This document shows, in pieces, positions 35,054 to 45,127 of a stretch of 64,000 nucleotides of DNA; position 1 is the stretch's first letter; every line of letters begins with the position of its first letter. The DNA is from CAYSCZ01 sp051155775. GTDB lineage: Bacteria > Bacteroidota > Bacteroidia > Cytophagales > Cyclobacteriaceae. The notes beneath the pieces were generated by a model. The model was not told the origin of the DNA. It was given only the letters and a program-made list of their open reading frames with translations, and did no database searches. The position numbers and the translations under genes are program-made. The stretch spans positions 62,001 through 126,000 of the forward strand of contig DAXETV010000014.1 in NCBI GenBank assembly GCA_051155775.1, read 5' to 3'.

Positions 35054-36025
35054 ATGAAAAAAATAGGAGTAATAACGTCCGGTGGTGATGCACCGGGAAT
35101 GAATGCCTGCCTTAGAGCGGTAGTGCGAGCAGCCATTTATCTCGATATTGAAATATATGGGATCAAATATGGCTTCTCTGGTATGATTGATGGTGATCTT
35201 TACAAGATGAAATCATATTCGGTAAGTAATATTGTGCAAAAAGGTGGTACAATCCTCAAATCTGCCCGCAGCAAAGAATTTATGTCCAAGGAAGGACGGC
35301 AAAAGGCCTACAACCAATTGAAACAAAGAGATATTGAAGGATTGATAGCTATTGGTGGCGACGGTACTTTCACCGGCGCAAATATTTTTTATGAGGAATT
35401 TGGGATACCGGTCGTTGGGTGCCCGGGAACTATTGATAATGACTTATACGGTACCGATAATACCATTGGTTTTGATACGGCCGTTAACACTGCGCTAGAT
35501 GCCATAGACAAGATCAGGGATACAGCCAACTCACACGACAGGGTGTTTTTTATTGAAGTTATGGGCAGGCATTCAGGCTATATAGCCATAAATTCTGCTA
35601 TCGGCGGCGGCGCCGAATTGGTTATGGTTCCTGAGACATCAACCACTATTGAGGATGTGATTAAAACCTTAAAAAAAGGCAGGGACAGACAGAAAACATC
35701 TTCAATTGTTGTGGTTGCCGAAGGTGATGAACAAGGTAATGCCCATGAGATATCTACAAAAGTAATGAAACAAGTACCCGAGCTGGATATTCGTGTTACA
35801 ACCCTCGGCCACATACAAAGAGGAGGCTCACCCTCCATGTCGGACAGGATTTTAGCTTCCAGACTTGGACTGGCCGCCGTGGAAGGCTTGGTTAATGGTC
35901 AAAAAAATGTAATGGTTGGAGTGGTAGACGACAAGGTAACTTATACCAATTTCAGATTAGCCATCTCCAAGTCCAAACCCCTGAATGAAGACCTCTTGAG
36001 ACTGGTGAAAGTTTTAAGTATTTGA
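35054..36025 (+). CDS. pfkA: ATP-dependent 6-phosphofructokinase
   Basis: PfkA phosphorylates fructose-6-phosphate in glycolysis. The 323-aa protein shows ITSGGDAPGMNACLRAVVR, AIGGDGTFTGA (ATP site), PGTIDNDLYGTDNTIGFDTA (substrate and catalytic Asp), EVMGRHSGYIA and GHIQRGGSPSMSDR. Length is the short bacterial type. Its last 12 bases overlap the convergent miaA end. A TAnnTTTG box precedes it. Confidence 0.97.
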   Translation: MKKIGVITSGGDAPGMNACLRAVVRAAIYLDIEIYGIKYGFSGMIDGDLYKMKSYSVSNIVQKGGTILKSARSKEFMSKEGRQKAYNQLKQRDIEGLIAIGGDGTFTGANIFYEEFGIPVVGCPGTIDNDLYGTDNTIGFDTAVNTALDAIDKIRDTANSHDRVFFIEVMGRHSGYIAINSAIGGGAELVMVPETSTTIEDVIKTLKKGRDRQKTSSIVVVAEGDEQGNAHEISTKVMKQVPELDIRVTTLGHIQRGGSPSMSDRILASRLGLAAVEGLVNGQKNVMVGVVDDKVTYTNFRLAISKSKPLNEDLLRLVKVLSI

Positions 36026-36922
36026 TAGCTTCAATTCAATATATTTTTTCATAGAAGCTATCGCCTCAGGATGGAACCAAACGACCTCTTTATCCCTCTT
36101 AAACCATGTAAGTTGTCTTTTTGCATATCTTCTGGTATTTCTTTTTAACAACCGAACGGCTTCATCATAATCATAAAAACCATTTAAATAATCGAATATT
36201 TCCTTATACCCAACAGTCTGCAAGGCATTGTGACCTCTGTATTTATATAATGACCTTGCCTCGTCAAAAAGGCCATCCTCAATCATGTTATCCATACGTT
36301 TATCTATCCTTCTGTAAAGTTCTGACCTCGGTAATTCCACGCCAATTTTCAGGGTATGATAACCGTAATCAATTTGGCGCTTTTTTCTGTAATTTGAATA
36401 TTGATTTCCGGTATGATCGATTACCTCAAGCGCTCTAATAAGCCTCTGAGGATTTGAAAGATCAACCTGGTCATAGTATTGTTGATCTAAAACCTTTAAT
36501 CTATTCCGGAGGTAGCCAATCCCTTTTTCTTCCAATATCTTATTCCACTTAGTCCGGACATCTTTAGGAACATCTGGTATATCATCAAAACCATGTATAG
36601 CAGCATCAATGTATAACCCGGAACCACCAACCATAATAATCAAATCATATTCCTTAAAAAGTGCATGCATTAGTTGTTGACAATCCCTTGCATAGGAACC
36701 GGCATTATATTCATCCGTTATGGAAAGATTATTAATAAAGTGATGCCTTACAGCAACAAGTTGATGCTTGTCAGGTTTTGCGGTCCCAATATTTAATTCT
36801 TTATAAAATTGTCTGGAATCTGCAGATATAATTTCACACTGATGATGTGTTGCCAGTGAAATTGCAGTATCTGTTTTGCCAGCTGCTGTAGGGCCACAGA
36901 CGATTATCAAAAACTTATCCAA
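36014..36922 (-). CDS. miaA: tRNA dimethylallyltransferase
   Basis: MiaA adds dimethylallyl to A37 of UNN-reading tRNAs. Marks are the P-loop IVCGPTAAGKTDTAISL, ISADSRQFYKELNIGTAKP, GGSGLYIDAAIHG, NPQRLIRALEV and the C-terminal RNTRRYAKRQLTWFKRDKEVVWF (split). The start is TTG; an in-frame stop lies only a few codons further upstream and there is no ATG, so TTG is the only option. The 3' end overlaps pfkA by 12 bp. The gene is divergent from the hybrid kinase gene (60 bp). Confidence 0.96.
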   Translation of the reverse strand: MDKFLIIVCGPTAAGKTDTAISLATHHQCEIISADSRQFYKELNIGTAKPDKHQLVAVRHHFINNLSITDEYNAGSYARDCQQLMHALFKEYDLIIMVGGSGLYIDAAIHGFDDIPDVPKDVRTKWNKILEEKGIGYLRNRLKVLDQQYYDQVDLSNPQRLIRALEVIDHTGNQYSNYRKKRQIDYGYHTLKIGVELPRSELYRRIDKRMDNMIEDGLFDEARSLYKYRGHNALQTVGYKEIFDYLNGFYDYDEAVRLLKRNTRRYAKRQLTWFKRDKEVVWFHPEAIASMKKYIELKLSNT

Positions 36923-36982
36923 AGCGTAAACTAATCAATACCAATAGTTTTTTATTTAAATTTATTAATCATAAAAACAAAT

Positions 36983-39900
36983 ATGATGATGCAAAATGAT
37001 GATCAAAGAGAATTATCTGACAGGGAGCCATCCACCTACCATGAGTCAGGTATGTCTGAAGCATCTTTAAGAACTAACCCTCACCTTACAGAATTATTCA
37101 ATTCGTCGTTCGACCTTGTTCAAATATTTGATCAAAATGGAAATTTCAAATTTATAAATGAAGCTTTTAGAAATAAACTAGGATATTCGATTTCCGAGCT
37201 ATATAGCTTCCAATTTCTGGAAGTTGTAAGCCTTGATTATAAAAAACAAACCCATGATAAACTAAATGACCTCCTGGAAGGAAAAAAAATAGAACGCTTT
37301 GAAACTGTCTTCACCTCGAAATATGGCAAAAATATTTTTGTGACAGGAAAAGTCAACTGCACAAAGAGTAGGTCAGGAATTATCGAGTACAGAGGAATTT
37401 TTTATGATATTACTGAAAGGATAAGAGCCGAAAAAGCACAAAACTTATATTACAAAATAGCCAGCCTGACAATCCGCAGCCATAATCTTAAGTATTTGTA
37501 TAATGACATCTATAAAGAGCTTAACAAAATCCTTCAGGTAGAAAACTTTTCAATTCTGCTAAACGAAAATGGCAAGATAGAATTCGCTTATTTGGTAAAT
37601 GAACTAGAAGGAAAAGAATCATTCGAAAATCAACAAAGTATTAACAGGTTCCTGGCCCATTACACATTTGAAAGAGGCAGACCACTGATTATTTACCAGG
37701 ATGGAATTAAAAAAATTGCCCAGACAAAAAACATAAAACTTACCGGCAAGCTCCCTACAATATGGCTCGGCGTGTTAATCAGGCAGGACGATGACCCTTC
37801 TGGTGTCATGTCAATACACACCTACGAGGACCGATCGGCATATAATTATAAAGACCTTGAACTGTTGGACTTTATTGCTGGTCAGATATCCCTTGCTATT
37901 GAGAGAAAGACCAACGCTGAACAAATTGAGAATCAGCAGGCCAGATTAAGAGCAATATTTGACTCGCCCACCCATCAGATATGGTCCATTGATAGAAATT
38001 ATCGATATACGTCATTCAATCATAACTACCAGGAGGCAATTAAAGAATACTTTGGAATCGAGCCTGAAGTTGGTAAAAGTTTTGCTGAAGAATACAAAAA
38101 ATATATCCCCGAGCAGCAACGAAAACTATGGATCCATAAATATGATGAATCATTTAGTGGCAAAACGCAAAACTTCCAGGTATGCATCTCAACCCTGGAT
38201 GGTCAAAAAATATGGCGTGAAGTTTACTTAAACCCGGTCTATCTACCTAACAATGCCATCCATGAAATCTCTGTAATAGCAAATGACATCACCGAAAAAA
38301 AACTGGCGGATGTTGCTTTAAATGAAAGCCTTGAAAAATTCAGAAATATCTTTGAGTCTTTTCAGGATGTGTATTTCAGGTGCGATATGAATGGGGAGAT
38401 AGTCATGATAAGCCCTTCTGTGGAAGAGGTTTTAGGCTTTAAACCTGAAGATGTAATCGGAAAAAATATTATAGAATTCCTTGATAAAAACTTTTCCCTG
38501 GATCAGGTCCTGAAAGCTTTATTTCAAAAAATCAGGGTTAGAAATATAGAAGGCACGGTTAAGACCTCTGCAGGCGATCGCATTCAGTTTCTCTGTAACA
38601 TAAGGCTAATTGTCAAAGAAGATACCCCAACAACCATAGAAGGTGTGGCCAGGGACATCACTAAACTTAAAAATACTTACTCCGAACTGCAAGAGGCTAA
38701 AGAATTTGCAGAAAAATCACTAAAAATTAAAGAAAGATTTCTCGCCAACATGAGTCATGAAATCAGAACACCCATGAATGGTATTATTGGGATGATAGAC
38801 CTACTTGCAAGCACAGATCTTGATGAGGAGCAAAAGCAATACATTCAAACCATTAAAAAATCTTCTGATACACTATTAAACATACTCAATGATATATTAG
38901 ACCTATCCAAAATAGAAGCAGGTAAGATGGAACTAAAACTCAAGCCTGTCAATCTAAAGAACACTATCGAAAAACTATATGATTTATACTCCCAGGCTGC
39001 ACATCAAAACAACACGAGTCTATATTATTATATTGGAAAAATACCTGATATCGTTCTGGCAGATGAGACAAGACTAATGCAGGTCCTTTCAAACCTTACC
39101 TCAAACGCTATAAAATTTTCAGATAACAAAGGAAACATTAATATCAGCTTAAAGCTCATTGAAACAACTGATTCGGCCTATAATTTTAAGGTTCAGATAA
39201 AAGATTCTGGAATAGGCATATCACAAGAAAATCAGAATAAGCTTTTCATATCTTTTAATCAATTGGATAATTCAAGTGCTAAGACTTATTCTGGCACCGG
39301 CCTTGGACTGGCCATATCCAAAGAGTTAGTAAAAAGTATGGGCGGTGAAATTGGCGTTATATCGACGCCTGGACTAGGAAGCACTTTTTGGTTTACTTTC
39401 AACGCTCAAAAAATCGATGACCTTAAAATAGTGCAAGAAAAAAAAGAAGAAATATCCATCACGAAGCAGTTTGTGGCCACCATTCCTACAATCCTTTTGG
39501 TAGATGATAATGATGTGAACAGAAAGGTGGCATGTCAGATTCTGAAAAAATCAGGCTGTAATGTAGATGAAGCCGCAAGTGGATATGAGGCCATTTTAAA
39601 AGTTAGTAAAGAAAATTACGATCTCATATTTATGGATATTCAAATGCCTAAACTTGATGGAATAAAAACAACCAAAATTATAAGATCAACACAATCCAGG
39701 ACCCCACCAATAGTTGCCATGACCGCCTACTCCATGGAAAATGATCGCACCAACTTCCTTAACCAGGGACTTGATGATTATCTAAGCAAACCACTGCAAG
39801 CCAAAACTATTATTCAAAAAGTTAAAGACTGGCTGGATTTTGAACCAAAAGCAGTAGAAAAGAATATATTTCATGAAAGCGCCTCAGACCTGGTTATTAA

Positions 39901-40228
39901 CCAAAACAAATTGAGCCAGTTGTCTAAGTATGGCGGCAAGGAGTTAATCCTTGAAATAATTCATGATTTTCATAAAGAGGTGAGTGATGAATTAAAAAAA
40001 TTTAAAGATTCATTGAAAAAAGAAAAATATGAAAACATAAAATCCAGTATGCATACGCTCAAGGGAAGCGCTTCAACTATTGGGGCAGAACAGCTCGCTA
40101 ATTGTGCAATTATGATTGAAAATAAAATAAAAGCACATAAATTTACGGACTTGGAGGAGGACTTCAAAATCCTAAAATCAGCTTATAAAGAATTCGATGA
40201 AAATAGTAAAAAAATTGTTGACAGCTAA
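36983..40228 (+). CDS. Hybrid sensor histidine kinase (PAS-GAF-PAS-PAS-HisKA-HATPase-REC-HPt)
   Basis: This 1081-aa cytoplasmic kinase has no membrane span. Domains in order are PAS (~30-145), GAF (~155-315), PAS (~322-445), PAS (~450-565), HisKA with H592 in NMSHEIRTPMNGIIGM, HATPase_c (~695-810; GTGLGLAISKELVKSMGG), REC with D885 in FMDIQMP and HPt with H1024 in MHTLKGSAST. All phosphorelay residues are present, so His-Asp-His relay is complete. A lone receiver follows 3 bp downstream and is the natural final acceptor. The GAF and PAS domains suggest a cytoplasmic small-molecule or redox signal, unknown. Confidence 0.93.
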   Translation: MMMQNDDQRELSDREPSTYHESGMSEASLRTNPHLTELFNSSFDLVQIFDQNGNFKFINEAFRNKLGYSISELYSFQFLEVVSLDYKKQTHDKLNDLLEGKKIERFETVFTSKYGKNIFVTGKVNCTKSRSGIIEYRGIFYDITERIRAEKAQNLYYKIASLTIRSHNLKYLYNDIYKELNKILQVENFSILLNENGKIEFAYLVNELEGKESFENQQSINRFLAHYTFERGRPLIIYQDGIKKIAQTKNIKLTGKLPTIWLGVLIRQDDDPSGVMSIHTYEDRSAYNYKDLELLDFIAGQISLAIERKTNAEQIENQQARLRAIFDSPTHQIWSIDRNYRYTSFNHNYQEAIKEYFGIEPEVGKSFAEEYKKYIPEQQRKLWIHKYDESFSGKTQNFQVCISTLDGQKIWREVYLNPVYLPNNAIHEISVIANDITEKKLADVALNESLEKFRNIFESFQDVYFRCDMNGEIVMISPSVEEVLGFKPEDVIGKNIIEFLDKNFSLDQVLKALFQKIRVRNIEGTVKTSAGDRIQFLCNIRLIVKEDTPTTIEGVARDITKLKNTYSELQEAKEFAEKSLKIKERFLANMSHEIRTPMNGIIGMIDLLASTDLDEEQKQYIQTIKKSSDTLLNILNDILDLSKIEAGKMELKLKPVNLKNTIEKLYDLYSQAAHQNNTSLYYYIGKIPDIVLADETRLMQVLSNLTSNAIKFSDNKGNINISLKLIETTDSAYNFKVQIKDSGIGISQENQNKLFISFNQLDNSSAKTYSGTGLGLAISKELVKSMGGEIGVISTPGLGSTFWFTFNAQKIDDLKIVQEKKEEISITKQFVATIPTILLVDDNDVNRKVACQILKKSGCNVDEAASGYEAILKVSKENYDLIFMDIQMPKLDGIKTTKIIRSTQSRTPPIVAMTAYSMENDRTNFLNQGLDDYLSKPLQAKTIIQKVKDWLDFEPKAVEKNIFHESASDLVINQNKLSQLSKYGGKELILEIIHDFHKEVSDELKKFKDSLKKEKYENIKSSMHTLKGSASTIGAEQLANCAIMIENKIKAHKFTDLEEDFKILKSAYKEFDENSKKIVDS

Positions 40229-40231
40229 CAA

Positions 40232-40621
40232 ATGGAATCTGGTAGCATAAAAATAATGATTGCAGAGGACAGCTCTGTAATACAAAACCTTACAAGTAAA
40301 ATACTGCAAATTCAGAATTACGCAATAAAATCCGTAAAAAATGGCAAACAGGTCTTAAAATCACTTGAAAAAGATGATTACGACCTGATTTTAATGGATA
40401 TAAATATGCCTATAATGAATGGGATTGAGTGTGCCAGGGAAATTAGAAAACTAAAAGATAAAAAAAAGAATGCTATACCGATCATAGCTATAACCGGCAA
40501 TGCCGACAATTACACATTAGAGCAGTTTAGGAATGCAGGAATCAATGATTTTATCCCCAAGCCATTAAACTATGATTTTCTGGTGGATGTAGTAAAAAAG
40601 TACATCACTAATGGCGGTTAA
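40232..40621 (+). CDS. Single-domain response regulator
   Basis: This is a 129-aa stand-alone receiver with the acidic pocket IAEDSS near the start, phosphoacceptor D56 in LILMDINMP, the Thr of IAITGNA and Lys of IPKPL. There is no output domain. The start is 3 bp after the hybrid kinase stop, so it should receive phosphate from that kinase's HPt. It overlaps the next small gene by 11 bp. Confidence 0.92.
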   Translation: MESGSIKIMIAEDSSVIQNLTSKILQIQNYAIKSVKNGKQVLKSLEKDDYDLILMDINMPIMNGIECAREIRKLKDKKKNAIPIIAITGNADNYTLEQFRNAGINDFIPKPLNYDFLVDVVKKYITNGG

Positions 40622-40886
40622 ATATACAAATCACTTCCTAAAAAAATTAGAATTACTCCTCGAGGCAACCAGTTATACGATACGATATGAAAAAGGAAAC
40701 TTTCAATCGGGTTATTGTATTTTAAAAGACAGGAAAGTCATTATTATCAATAAATTCCTTCCGCTAACCGGTAAGATTAACAGCCTGATTGACATTATCA
40801 GAACTATAAATATTGATAAACAACGTTTAAACAACAAGAATAGAGCGTTGTTAAATAACCTATACCAAATTACCACCCAGTTTTGA
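40611..40886 (+). CDS. Small conserved hypothetical protein
   Basis: This is a 91-aa, basic, soluble protein with no signal or known motif; phrases such as YCILKDRKVIIINKFLPLTGKI are seen. The ATG overlaps the receiver gene (11 bp), and its own stop overlaps the TTG start of the MBL gene (4 bp). Tight packing suggests it is real and co-translated. Function is unknown. Confidence 0.7.
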   Translation: MAVKYTNHFLKKLELLLEATSYTIRYEKGNFQSGYCILKDRKVIIINKFLPLTGKINSLIDIIRTINIDKQRLNNKNRALLNNLYQITTQF

Positions 40887-41644
40887 TTATTACTTTTCTA
40901 GGTACAGGAACTTCCCAGGGTGTGCCTGTTATAGCTTGCGACTGTAACGTATGCCAATCGATTGATTTTAAAGATAAAAGGCTGAGGTCTTCTGTTCATA
41001 TTGAAATTGACGGGCTTAGTTTAATCGTGGATACAGGACCTGATTTTAGGCAACAAGTGCTCAGGGAGCGAATAAATAAACTTGACGCAATACTGTATAC
41101 CCATGAGCATAAAGATCATACAGCAGGAATGGATGATATCCGGGCTTTCAACTTCAAGCAAAAAAAAGATATACCCATATATGCTCGACGTAAAGTTTTA
41201 CAACAATTAAGAAAGGAATTTGAGTATGTGTTTGCATCGGATAAATACCCAGGTGTACCACAAGTATTAGAGAAAGAAATTTTCAATAAACCTTTCTGTA
41301 TTAATGGCATTGACATCTTACCCGTAGAAGTACTGCACTATAAACTGCCTGTTTTTGGATTTAGAATTAAAGATTTCACCTACATAACTGATGCAAATCA
41401 TATCTCAGACATAGAAGCTGAAAAACTTAGAGGGACCAGGATACTGGTATTAAACGCCCTTCAGGTTAAAACCCATCTTTCCCATTTCAATTTGGAGCAA
41501 GCCATCGAGTTTGCTGAATCCATTGGACCTGAAAAAACATATTTCACACATATTAGCCATAGAATGGGGCTTCACAAAAAAATTTCTCAAACACTTCCTG
41601 AAAATATTGCATTGGCTTATGATGGTTTAAAACTAAACCTGTAA
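40883..41644 (+). CDS. MBL-fold metallo-hydrolase, PhnP-like
   Basis: This is a 253-aa metallo-beta-lactamase-fold enzyme: FLGTGTSQGVPVIACDC at the start (with the extra Cys pair CDCNVC), LIVDTGPDFRQQ, THEHKDHTAGMDD (HxHxDH type) and YFTHISHRMG. Relatives hydrolyse cyclic phosphate or nucleotide esters (PhnP) or process lipoate. The TTG start is well supported: it begins the conserved LGTGTSQG phrase at residue 5 and overlaps the upstream stop TGA. Confidence 0.9.
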   Translation: MIITFLGTGTSQGVPVIACDCNVCQSIDFKDKRLRSSVHIEIDGLSLIVDTGPDFRQQVLRERINKLDAILYTHEHKDHTAGMDDIRAFNFKQKKDIPIYARRKVLQQLRKEFEYVFASDKYPGVPQVLEKEIFNKPFCINGIDILPVEVLHYKLPVFGFRIKDFTYITDANHISDIEAEKLRGTRILVLNALQVKTHLSHFNLEQAIEFAESIGPEKTYFTHISHRMGLHKKISQTLPENIALAYDGLKLNL

Positions 41645-43209
41645 TGCATGTCAATTATTATTTTTTAAAATATCTTACCGATTGTCTAAATAAAAAAATC
41701 CAGGGCTACCGGCTGGTTGAATGTTACTGCCAAAATAAAGATGAGCTGATAATGGGGTTGGTTCAAAAAGATGAACCTTTTTATATAAAGGTATTGGTTG
41801 AAGATAAGCTCAATATAATCTCATTCCCCAAAGAGCATCACAAAGCCAGGAAAAATGTCGTAAGTGTTTTTAAAAAGTTGGAAGGATGTAATGTCTCCGG
41901 AGTCTACCAATTTGAAAATGATCGAAGCTTCTCCATGCAATTCAACAACCATTTTGAATTGGTATTAAAGTTTCATGGTTCCAGGTCCAATATCATTTTA
42001 TTTTATAATGAAGAAGTAACAGAAATTTTTAAAAACGCTTTAACCTCAGACCAGAACCTAAAAAAAGATCAACTCAATAGGGACCTCGATCAAACCTATG
42101 CTTCTTTCCTTAAATCCACAGACCCACTCAAGGAGCTTTATCCAACATTCGGCCCAATACCTAAAAATTATCTGCTTCAAAAAGGGTATTCTGGTAAGGA
42201 TAAGGAAAATGACTGGAAAAAAATCCAGAAAGTAATTACCGAATTAAATGATCACACATTCTATATTACCGAGATAGATGATAATCTCCACCTCAGTCTT
42301 TTAAAAATCGGGAAGATAATCAGCATTCATAATGATCCTTTAGAAGCTGCAAACGATTTTTATTTCCGATTTATAAAATCTTTTACTTTTTCAAAAGAAA
42401 AGAAGGAAGCCTTAAAATTATTAATTAATAAGAAGCGAAAGATTGAAAACTATATCAATAAAACATCACTAAAACTAACTGATCTATTTGAAAATGATAA
42501 TCCGGAGGAGCTCGCGGACATCATTATGGCAAATCTTAATAAAATCCCAGAGGGGACTACAATGGCTAAACTATACGATTTTTATAAAGATAAGATGGTC
42601 AATATTAAATTGAAATCAGGTTTGTCTCCTCAGAAGAATGCTGAGCATTATTATAAAAAATCAAAAAACAGAAAAATAGAAATAAGTACTATTGAAAAAA
42701 ATCTAAGTGCCAAAAAAGATGAACTCATCCACATTAATAATCATATCAATGAATTAGACAATGTGGATAATCTCAGCGACCTTAGAAGATTAGTTACCGA
42801 TAAAATCAATCCATCAAAAAAAGAAACTGGAAGCAAAATACTTCCATTTAAAACTTTCATCGTGAAAGACTATCAAATCTTAATTGGAAAAAACGCAAAA
42901 AAAAATGATGAGCTGACGCTAAAATATGCCAAAAAAAATGACTTATGGTTACATGCAAAGGATGTAGCTGGCTCTCATGTTGTAGTTAAAAATAAACCGG
43001 GAAAAAATTTCCCGAAAGATATTATTGAGAAAGCTGCGCAACTGGCCGGATACTATTCCAAGAATAAAAACGAAGGGCTAACACCTGTAATATATACCTC
43101 AAAAAAATTTGTGAGGAAACGAAAAGGCTCACATCCGGGTGAGGTTATTGTTGATAAGGAACAGGTAATTATGGTTAAGCCTGCTCCATATGAATATCTA
43201 ACTTATTGA
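41644..43209 (+). CDS. NFACT (RqcH/NEMF-like) family protein
   Basis: The 521-aa protein has an NFACT-N-like N-terminus, a central coiled coil (~250-390, Lys/Glu-rich) and a C-terminal NFACT-R (DUF814) domain with ILIGKNAKKNDELTLKYAKKNDLWLHAKDVAGSHVVV (split). It ends with VIYTSKKFVRKRKGSHPGEV. NFACT proteins bind stalled large ribosomal subunits with peptidyl-tRNA and can add Ala tails (RqcH). Bacteroidota forms are less studied. The start shares the last base of the MBL gene; the end overlaps pyk by 7 bp. Confidence 0.88.
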   Translation: MHVNYYFLKYLTDCLNKKIQGYRLVECYCQNKDELIMGLVQKDEPFYIKVLVEDKLNIISFPKEHHKARKNVVSVFKKLEGCNVSGVYQFENDRSFSMQFNNHFELVLKFHGSRSNIILFYNEEVTEIFKNALTSDQNLKKDQLNRDLDQTYASFLKSTDPLKELYPTFGPIPKNYLLQKGYSGKDKENDWKKIQKVITELNDHTFYITEIDDNLHLSLLKIGKIISIHNDPLEAANDFYFRFIKSFTFSKEKKEALKLLINKKRKIENYINKTSLKLTDLFENDNPEELADIIMANLNKIPEGTTMAKLYDFYKDKMVNIKLKSGLSPQKNAEHYYKKSKNRKIEISTIEKNLSAKKDELIHINNHINELDNVDNLSDLRRLVTDKINPSKKETGSKILPFKTFIVKDYQILIGKNAKKNDELTLKYAKKNDLWLHAKDVAGSHVVVKNKPGKNFPKDIIEKAAQLAGYYSKNKNEGLTPVIYTSKKFVRKRKGSHPGEVIVDKEQVIMVKPAPYEYLTY

Positions 43210-44636
43210 GTAACTCCTATTTTAACCATGTTTGTATGGCTCTTCCAATGCAATGGCATAGAGGCTGTATTGATGTAAACATCGCCCGGCAATAGTACAC
43301 CTTCTTTTTTCAGGATTTTCTCCAAATCTTCAAGTGTTTCATCTATGCCTTTCATCTCATCGTAATAAAACCCTCTTACACCCCAGATCAAATTCATCTG
43401 TCGTAATATGTGTTTTCTGTCAGTAAATATAATTATTGGAGCCTTGGGTCTGTGCATCGATATTCTAAAAGCGGTATAACCGGTTTTTGTTAATCCAATG
43501 ATCGCTTTTGATCGTACAGCATCACTTAACCGGCAACTTGCCCTGACCAGGAGGTCATTCAAATGTGTTGAGGAATCTTCCTCCTCATCATAGAATTTAT
43601 TATAGATCGTCCGAGAAGTAGCCTCTACAGCCTTGACGATTTTAGACATACTTTTAACAGATTCTACAGGATACTTACCCGCAGCTGACTCTGCTGATAA
43701 CATAACAGCATCTGCACCATCCAGAACCCCATTTGCCACATCATTTGTTTCAGCCCTGGTTGGCCTTGGGTTTTCTATCATACTTTCCAGCATCTGTGTC
43801 GCTATTATTACCGGCTTACCAACCTTGTTGCACATCTTTACCATTCTCTTTTGCATCACAGGAACTCTTTCACTTGGTATTTCAACACCGAGGTCTCCCC
43901 TGGCAACCATCAAGCCATCAGCTGACTCTATTATCGATTCAAGGTTTTCAAGAGCTTCTGGTTTTTCGATTTTAGCAATGATTTTGGTAGTCCTTCCTGT
44001 GATTTCTATTTTCTTCTTCAGATAATCAATGTCCTGCGCGGATCTCACAAATGAAAGCGCAATCCAATCAACATTGTGTTTTAAACCAAACTTTAAGTCA
44101 ATTTCATCCTTTTCCGTCAACGATGGTGCTGAAACACGTGTGTCAGGAAGATTTATTCCTTTTTTGGATTTGAGAATACCTCCATGAACAACAGTTGTTT
44201 CAACGTCAACATCACTTTTTGACTCAACCCTCAGCTCTATCTTTCCATCATCTATCAATATTATGTTCCCTATGGTGACATCTTTTGCTAATGCTTTATA
44301 AGATGTGCTGATTAAATCGCTGGAGCCTGTAACTTCCTCCGTAGTGATTACTAACTTTGCGCCTGCCTTTATTTCCACTCCTCCATTATCCATCACTCCT
44401 GTTCTTATTTTAGGCCCCTGAAGGTCCTGAAGTAAACAGACATGAGTTCCCAATTCTTCATTCAAGTCCCTGACTTCGTTTATTACACTAAGATGGTCTT
44501 CATGATTTCCATGAGAAAAATTAAGACGAAATACATCAACCCCTGACTGGATTAATTTCTTTAGTATTTCCCGGTCTCGACTTGCCGGACCAACAGTAGC
44601 AACAATCTTTGTTTTTTTAAAAGCGTATTCTTCCAT
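43203..44636 (-). CDS. pyk: Pyruvate kinase
   Basis: The 477-aa enzyme makes pyruvate and ATP from phosphoenolpyruvate. Marks are KIVATVGPASRDREILKKLI, RLNFSHGNHEDH, LQDLQGPKIRTG, IAKIEKPEALENL, MVARGDLGVEIP and ATQMLESMIENPRPTRAETNDVANGVLDGADAVMLSAESA (split). The C-terminal allosteric domain is complete. It sits 2 bp after the IPExxxVDY gene and is co-transcribed with it, a common arrangement in Bacteroidota. Confidence 0.97.
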   Translation of the reverse strand: MEEYAFKKTKIVATVGPASRDREILKKLIQSGVDVFRLNFSHGNHEDHLSVINEVRDLNEELGTHVCLLQDLQGPKIRTGVMDNGGVEIKAGAKLVITTEEVTGSSDLISTSYKALAKDVTIGNIILIDDGKIELRVESKSDVDVETTVVHGGILKSKKGINLPDTRVSAPSLTEKDEIDLKFGLKHNVDWIALSFVRSAQDIDYLKKKIEITGRTTKIIAKIEKPEALENLESIIESADGLMVARGDLGVEIPSERVPVMQKRMVKMCNKVGKPVIIATQMLESMIENPRPTRAETNDVANGVLDGADAVMLSAESAAGKYPVESVKSMSKIVKAVEATSRTIYNKFYDEEEDSSTHLNDLLVRASCRLSDAVRSKAIIGLTKTGYTAFRISMHRPKAPIIIFTDRKHILRQMNLIWGVRGFYYDEMKGIDETLEDLEKILKKEGVLLPGDVYINTASMPLHWKSHTNMVKIGVTQ

Positions 44637-44638
44637 AT

Positions 44639-45073
44639 TTAGAAAAGGAGATTTTCTTTGTTTTTTAATCTTCGAACATCAAACAACATTGCATACTGAA
44701 TAATTGAGACGTTCATAATCCTATCCCTGATATCGTTCAACTGATATTCACCAGTCGAATCAGTGATTTTTAGTAAGTAATCAAAACTCTTGAGCTCCGG
44801 AATCAAATATTCAACTACTGAATGACTGATTTTAGATTCTTTATTATTAAAAAATCGGAATTTAGTATGTTCTGTCTCAAATAGGTAGTTTGATATAGTT
44901 ATTTTTTTATTACTAATACCAATTACTTCAATATCATCTTCTTTCCTCAAATCTATTTCCAAAACATTATTGAGCCACCAAACAACCTTGTACCCTTTCT
45001 CAGCGCAGGAAATACCTATCAATTGAAAATTGAAGGCCTTATCAAAGTCTAGAGATATTTTGTGATGCTTCAT
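44639..45073 (-). CDS. IPExxxVDY family protein
   Basis: The 144-aa protein carries LIPELKSFDYLLKI near residues 90-104, a variant of the motif that names the family (IPExxxVDY; here F replaces V). The family is confined to Bacteroidota and usually sits next to pyk and acpP, as here. Function is unknown. It is divergent from acpP across a 113-bp gap. Confidence 0.87.
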   Translation of the reverse strand: MKHHKISLDFDKAFNFQLIGISCAEKGYKVVWWLNNVLEIDLRKEDDIEVIGISNKKITISNYLFETEHTKFRFFNNKESKISHSVVEYLIPELKSFDYLLKITDSTGEYQLNDIRDRIMNVSIIQYAMLFDVRRLKNKENLLF

Positions 45074-45127
45074 AAACCATATATTATTTTAGCCATCAAG
45101 TAAATGTTAGTCAGTGATGAAATTTTC

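Noticed and set aside
43633..44025. Plus-strand ORF of 130 codons inside pyk
   Set aside because: It is an out-of-frame shadow of the pyruvate kinase gene with no recognisable product. The same holds for other ORFs nested in strong genes.
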